Below, piece by piece: positions 36,222 through 39,358 of a stretch of DNA of 39,358 nt; position 1 is the first letter of the stretch, and each line of letters opens with the position of its first letter. A program made the translations under genes and the position numbers. The notes under the pieces are model-generated. The model saw only the letters and a list, made by a program, of their open reading frames with translations, was not told the DNA's origin and made no database searches. Source of the DNA: an uncultured Planctomycetota bacterium (lineage in GTDB: Bacteria; Planctomycetota; Planctomycetia; Pirellulales; Thermoguttaceae); contig CADBQY010000057.1 of NCBI GenBank assembly GCA_902796885.1, positions 1 through 39,358 of the forward strand, written 5' to 3'.

Positions 36222-36277
36222 CGGAACCGCCTGCTCGTTGAACGAGAGAGAATATCTGGTATATTTACGTTGAGGCC

Positions 36278-36306
36278 ATTTTAGTTTCTTTCTTTCCGCT
36301 TGCCAA
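36278..36306 (-). promoter_or_regulatory. Sigma-70-type promoter of the sialidase-like gene
   Basis: On the minus strand TTGGCA (36306-36301) and TAAAAT (36283-36278) are separated by 17 bases. They lie about 57 bases before ATG 36221, which supports that start over the longer frame. Confidence 0.65.
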
Positions 36307-36350
36307 TATGACATTCAAAACGCGGAAAGAACCCTTGATCGGAGTATCCA

Positions 36351-37181
36351 ATGATGAAAGCCGCATCCGTTTGTCTTCTTCTTTTCGCGTGTCTTGCCCT
36401 TTCGGTCTCCGCCGCCGAACGGAACTATCCCGGTACCAAGGGCCAGTGGCAGGGATACGACTGCTACAATTTCACGTTCGAGGGGCGTGCCGCCATCGTC
36501 GTCGTGCCGAAAGAGGCCGCCGAGGGCGCCCCCTGGATCTGGCGCGCCCGCTTTTTCGGGCATGAACCGCAGACCGACACGGCTCTCTTGGACCGCGGGT
36601 TCCACGTCCTCTGGCTCGACTCGGCGCCCCTGCTGGGGTCTCCCAAGTCGGTTGAGCTCTGGCAGCGCTTCTACCTCTATGCGACCGGGACGTTCGGTCT
36701 CTGCTCCCGCGCACACCTGGAAGGGTTCAGCCGGGGCGGGCTTTATACGGTGAACTGGGCGGTCAGGTATCCCGAAGAGACCGCGTCGATCTATATCGAT
36801 AATCCGGTTCTCGATTTCAAATCCTGGCCCGGCGCGTTCGGGAAATCGATCAGGAGCGAGGGGGACTGGCAGGACGTTCTCGACTCGTACGGGCTGACCG
36901 AAGAGGAAGCCGCCGTCTGGCCCGGAAATCCGACCGAGAACCCGGAACTCGAAAAGCTCGCCGCCGCCAAGGTTCCGATTCTGATCGTCTGCGGCGACAG
37001 CGACACGGTCGTTCCGTTCGACGAGAATGAAAAGCCGTTTATCGCGCGCTACCGTGAGTTCGGCGGACCGATCGAGGTGATCATCAAGCCGGGAAACGAC
37101 CATCATCCCCATTCCCTCCCCGATCCGAAACCGATCGTCGATTTCATTCTGCGGGCCCAGGCGAAGGTCGGCGCCCGCTGA
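36351..37181 (+). CDS. Exported alpha/beta hydrolase
   Basis: A 276-residue secreted hydrolase. The signal peptide is about residues 1-22 (LLLFACLALSVSAAE). The catalytic triad of the alpha/beta fold can be read: nucleophile Ser in EGFSRGG (about 123-129), acid in VCGDSDTVVP (about 214-223) and His in KPGNDHHPHS near 246. The substrate is unknown; an esterase acting on acylated glycans would fit its divergent neighbour, the sialidase-like protein, but this is inference. Two tandem ATG codons (36351, 36354) follow GGAG at 36341-36344. The RluA-like gene starts 40 bases after its stop and may share the transcript. Confidence 0.85.
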   Translation: MMKAASVCLLLFACLALSVSAAERNYPGTKGQWQGYDCYNFTFEGRAAIVVVPKEAAEGAPWIWRARFFGHEPQTDTALLDRGFHVLWLDSAPLLGSPKSVELWQRFYLYATGTFGLCSRAHLEGFSRGGLYTVNWAVRYPEETASIYIDNPVLDFKSWPGAFGKSIRSEGDWQDVLDSYGLTEEEAAVWPGNPTENPELEKLAAAKVPILIVCGDSDTVVPFDENEKPFIARYREFGGPIEVIIKPGNDHHPHSLPDPKPIVDFILRAQAKVGAR

Positions 37182-37221
37182 CCGGGCGGCCGAAACGGCT
37201 TAGAAACGGAACGAACTTCTG

Positions 37222-37962
37222 ATGGACGAGTACAAACAGTGGATGGAGGCCGGCTCTTTTCAGATTCTCTATGAGGAGGGGCCGGTCCTTGCGGTGAACA
37301 AGGAATCGGGGATCCTGACCCAGGCGCCTGCGGGGATTGACTCGCTCGAAGCGCGGGTCAAGGCATTCCTGATCCGGCGTGAGAATAAACCGGGCGGATG
37401 CTATCTGGGGATTCCGCACCGGCTCGACCGCCCCGCGTCGGGAGCGATCCTCTTCGCGAAACATGTACGCGCCGCACACCGCCTTTCGGAACAGTTCCGA
37501 ATCCGAACCGTTGAAAAGAAGTATTGGGCGCTCGTCGCCGGACATGTGCCGGAAGACGAAGGGGAATGGATCGACTACATGCGGAAGATCCCCGGCCGCG
37601 CCGAGGCGGAACTGATCCCGCCGATTCATCCCGATGCGAGGGAAGCGGTTCTCCGGTTCCGCGTGATCGGCCGGCTGACGTTCCCCGATTTCGGCGAGGT
37701 CACCCACCTGGAGGTTGAGCTTGGCACCGGCCGGACGCACCAGATCCGGCTTCAGTCCTCGTCTCGCGGATTCCCGATCCTGGGAGACGCACAGTACGGT
37801 TCGACCGTCCCGTTCGGCGAACAGTTCGAGGACGAACGCCTCAACGCAATCGCGCTCCATTCCCGGAAAATGTCGTTCGACCACCCCATGACGCGCCAGC
37901 GGGTCTCGCTCACCGCCCCTCTGCCGGCACCGTGGCGCGCCTTCTGCGCCGTTGACGGCTGA
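37222..37962 (+). CDS. RluA-family pseudouridine synthase
   Basis: A 246-residue RNA pseudouridine synthase of the RluA/RluD family. The catalytic Asp is in HRLDRPASG (about 66-74). The other family motifs are LYEEGPVLAVNKESGILT at the N-terminus, KKYWALVAG in the middle, and ELGTGRTHQIRLQ with LGDAQYG near the C-terminus. It lacks an S4 RNA-binding domain, so it resembles the short RluA/RluC-core forms; whether it modifies rRNA or tRNA cannot be told. The fabF promoter overlaps its stop codon. Confidence 0.9.
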   Translation: MDEYKQWMEAGSFQILYEEGPVLAVNKESGILTQAPAGIDSLEARVKAFLIRRENKPGGCYLGIPHRLDRPASGAILFAKHVRAAHRLSEQFRIRTVEKKYWALVAGHVPEDEGEWIDYMRKIPGRAEAELIPPIHPDAREAVLRFRVIGRLTFPDFGEVTHLEVELGTGRTHQIRLQSSSRGFPILGDAQYGSTVPFGEQFEDERLNAIALHSRKMSFDHPMTRQRVSLTAPLPAPWRAFCAVDG

Positions 37963-37979
37963 GCGCGGTCGGGTAAAAT
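37952..37979 (+). promoter_or_regulatory. Sigma-70-type promoter of fabF
   Basis: TTGACG (37952-37957) and TAAAAT (37974-37979) are separated by 16 bases. The -35 overlaps the end of the preceding gene. The predicted leader to ATG 38113 is about 127 bases and holds no recognised element. Confidence 0.62.
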
Positions 37980-38112
37980 AGGGCTGTCGCCGGGATTGGC
38001 TGACAGCGGAAATTCACGTTCCTTTTTTCGTCGCCGTCAGATTGTCGTATCTGCTCCGGCGTTCTTTCGGGGAGACGCGGCGTTCCCATATCCACGCAGC
38101 AGAAAGAACACA

Positions 38113-39357
38113 ATGGAAACCAAAAGAGTCGTTGTTACCGGCATGGGGGTGATCTCCCCGATAGGTCTCGATCTGGAATCGTTTTGGACAGGACTTCGCA
38201 CCGAAAAGTGCGGGATCGGTCCGGTCACCCTCTTCGACGCGTCGCGTCTGGCGTGCCGCGTTGCCGCCGAGGCCGCCGACTTCAATCCCCGCGACCATTT
38301 CGAGGTTCGGATGGTTCAGCGAATGGCCCGCTTTTCGCAGATGGCGGTCGTCGCCGCGCGTGAGGCGGTGAAGAACGCCGGGCTCCCCGAACGGCTCGAC
38401 GATATCAACGCCGCGATCATGCTCGGCAACTGCATCGGCGGCATCGAGTCCCAGTGTGATGCGGAAAACAAACTCTTTGAGAAGGGACCCGCCAGAATCC
38501 CGGCAATGACTGCGCCGAAGATGATCATCAACGAGGGGGCGGGGAATATCTCGATTGACCTGGGGGTGCACGGCCCGGTTCACACGATCATGACCGCCTG
38601 TGCCACCGGTACCGACGCGCTTGGTCATGCGCTCGACGCAATCCGGCTCGGCCGGGCCGATCTGGTGATCACCGGCGGGGTGGAAGCTCCCCTCACCGAG
38701 TTCACGCTCGGCTGCTTTTGCTCAATCAAGGCTCTGTCGACAGCGTATAACGACACGCCAGAAGTGGCCAGCCGCCCGTTCGACAAGGATCGGGACGGTT
38801 TCGTCATGGGGGAAGGCGCGGGGATTCTCATCTTCGAATCCCTCGAGCACGCGCAGAAGCGGGGTGCGCCGATCCTGGCCGAAGTCGCCGGTTGGGGCGG
38901 AACGGGGGACGGCTATCACCTGACCGCGCCGAATCCGGACGCGGTGAATGTCAAACGCGCCATCCTCATGGCGCTCGAAGACGGCGGTCTGACTCCCGCC
39001 GACATCGATTACATCAACGCGCACGGCACCTCGACCCCGACGAACGACCCGGTCGAAACGAAGGGGATCAAAGATGCGTTCGGTCCGATCGAGTCGAAAC
39101 GGATCAAAGTTTCGTCGATCAAGGGGGCAATCGGGCACACGCTGGGAGCCGCCGGCGCGCTCGAGGGGATCGCGTGCGTCAAGGCGATTCAGGACGGCTT
39201 CTATCCGCCGACTCTCCATCTGGAAAACCCCGATCCGGCGTGTGATCTCGACTACGTTCCGAACCACGGCGTCGAGGGGGATATCCGTGCGGCGATCTCC
39301 CTTTCGCTCGGGTTCGGCGGGCACAACAGTGTGATCGCGTTTAAGAAGTTCCAATGA
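38113..39357 (+). CDS. fabF: Beta-ketoacyl-ACP synthase II (FabF)
   Basis: FabF condenses malonyl-ACP with acyl-ACP during fatty acid elongation. The protein is 414 residues. It starts with the family N-terminus RVVVTGMGVISPIGLDLESFW. The Cys-His-His triad is present: Cys in MTACATGTDALGHAL (about 160), His in NAHGTSTPTNDP (about 302) and His in GAIGHTLGAAGALEG (about 338). The C-terminus SLGFGGHNSVIAFKKF is complete, and the stop is one base before the window end. ATG 38113 fits the family start; the longer frame from 37996 adds residues without similarity. No acpP is found directly upstream, where it often lies. Confidence 0.95.
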   Translation: METKRVVVTGMGVISPIGLDLESFWTGLRTEKCGIGPVTLFDASRLACRVAAEAADFNPRDHFEVRMVQRMARFSQMAVVAAREAVKNAGLPERLDDINAAIMLGNCIGGIESQCDAENKLFEKGPARIPAMTAPKMIINEGAGNISIDLGVHGPVHTIMTACATGTDALGHALDAIRLGRADLVITGGVEAPLTEFTLGCFCSIKALSTAYNDTPEVASRPFDKDRDGFVMGEGAGILIFESLEHAQKRGAPILAEVAGWGGTGDGYHLTAPNPDAVNVKRAILMALEDGGLTPADIDYINAHGTSTPTNDPVETKGIKDAFGPIESKRIKVSSIKGAIGHTLGAAGALEGIACVKAIQDGFYPPTLHLENPDPACDLDYVPNHGVEGDIRAAISLSLGFGGHNSVIAFKKFQ

Positions 39358-39358
39358 A

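Overview
The window is about 39 kb of GC-rich chromosome from a Gram-negative bacterium, most likely a planctomycete. The evidence is indirect. A planctomycete-style DXS carries the motifs MTGHAGCS and LNDNKMS. A YqeG-family phosphatase carries the motif DVDCT. A helix-turn-helix protein and an adjacent 276-residue protein look like families I know mainly from Planctomycetota. An RluA-like protein with the HRLDRPASG motif and LpxK are also present. A gut-associated lineage (Pirellulales/Thermoguttaceae type) is an inference from the sialidase-like gene and the gut-Firmicute-like defence genes. No rRNA, tRNA, insertion sequence or CRISPR array was recognised.

Layout. Positions 1-3585 hold a chaperone cluster, groEL (5' end missing), dnaJ and grpE, closed by a bidirectional terminator. 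Positions 3672-7445 (minus strand) hold ppiB-xseB-ispA-dxs, which supplies isoprenoid precursors plus a peptidyl-prolyl isomerase and the exonuclease VII small subunit. An exported protein of unknown function follows (7737-8750). Next on the minus strand are a nitroreductase, a macrodomain ADP-ribose hydrolase and a HAD phosphatase (8900-11006). Positions 11152-16588 hold a three-gene, translationally coupled operon: an Lhr-like helicase, a DUF2791-type P-loop ATPase and a TerB-N/TerB-C protein. This matches the Shango anti-phage system and has its own strong promoter. A 53-codon ORF with a good ribosome binding site sits between that promoter and the first known gene.

Positions 16997-20628 (plus) hold a DUF4405-type membrane cytochrome, lpxK (lipid A) and an HtrA/DegP periplasmic protease with a structured leader. 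Positions 21046-22591 hold a planctomycete HTH protein behind a near-perfect sigma-54 promoter, and its conserved neighbour. thiL (minus) follows, then a large exported HEAT-like protein with what looks like a pseudo-receiver domain. Positions 26700-33195 (minus) hold yqeG, pyruvate phosphate dikinase and a D-lactate dehydrogenase of the Dld-II type; the last two could together turn lactate into phosphoenolpyruvate. Positions 33337-37181 hold a multi-pass membrane glycosyltransferase-like protein, an exported Asp-box (sialidase-like) protein and a divergent exported alpha/beta hydrolase. The window closes with an RluA-type pseudouridine synthase and fabF.

The most notable signals are the Shango-like defence operon with a YjbR-like N-terminal domain on its TerB protein and an extra small ORF; the sigma-54 promoter with upstream repeats in front of an HTH gene; a PPDK lacking the regulatory threonine; and the exported pseudo-receiver protein. 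All family names come from motif reading and memory of the families, not from a database search.
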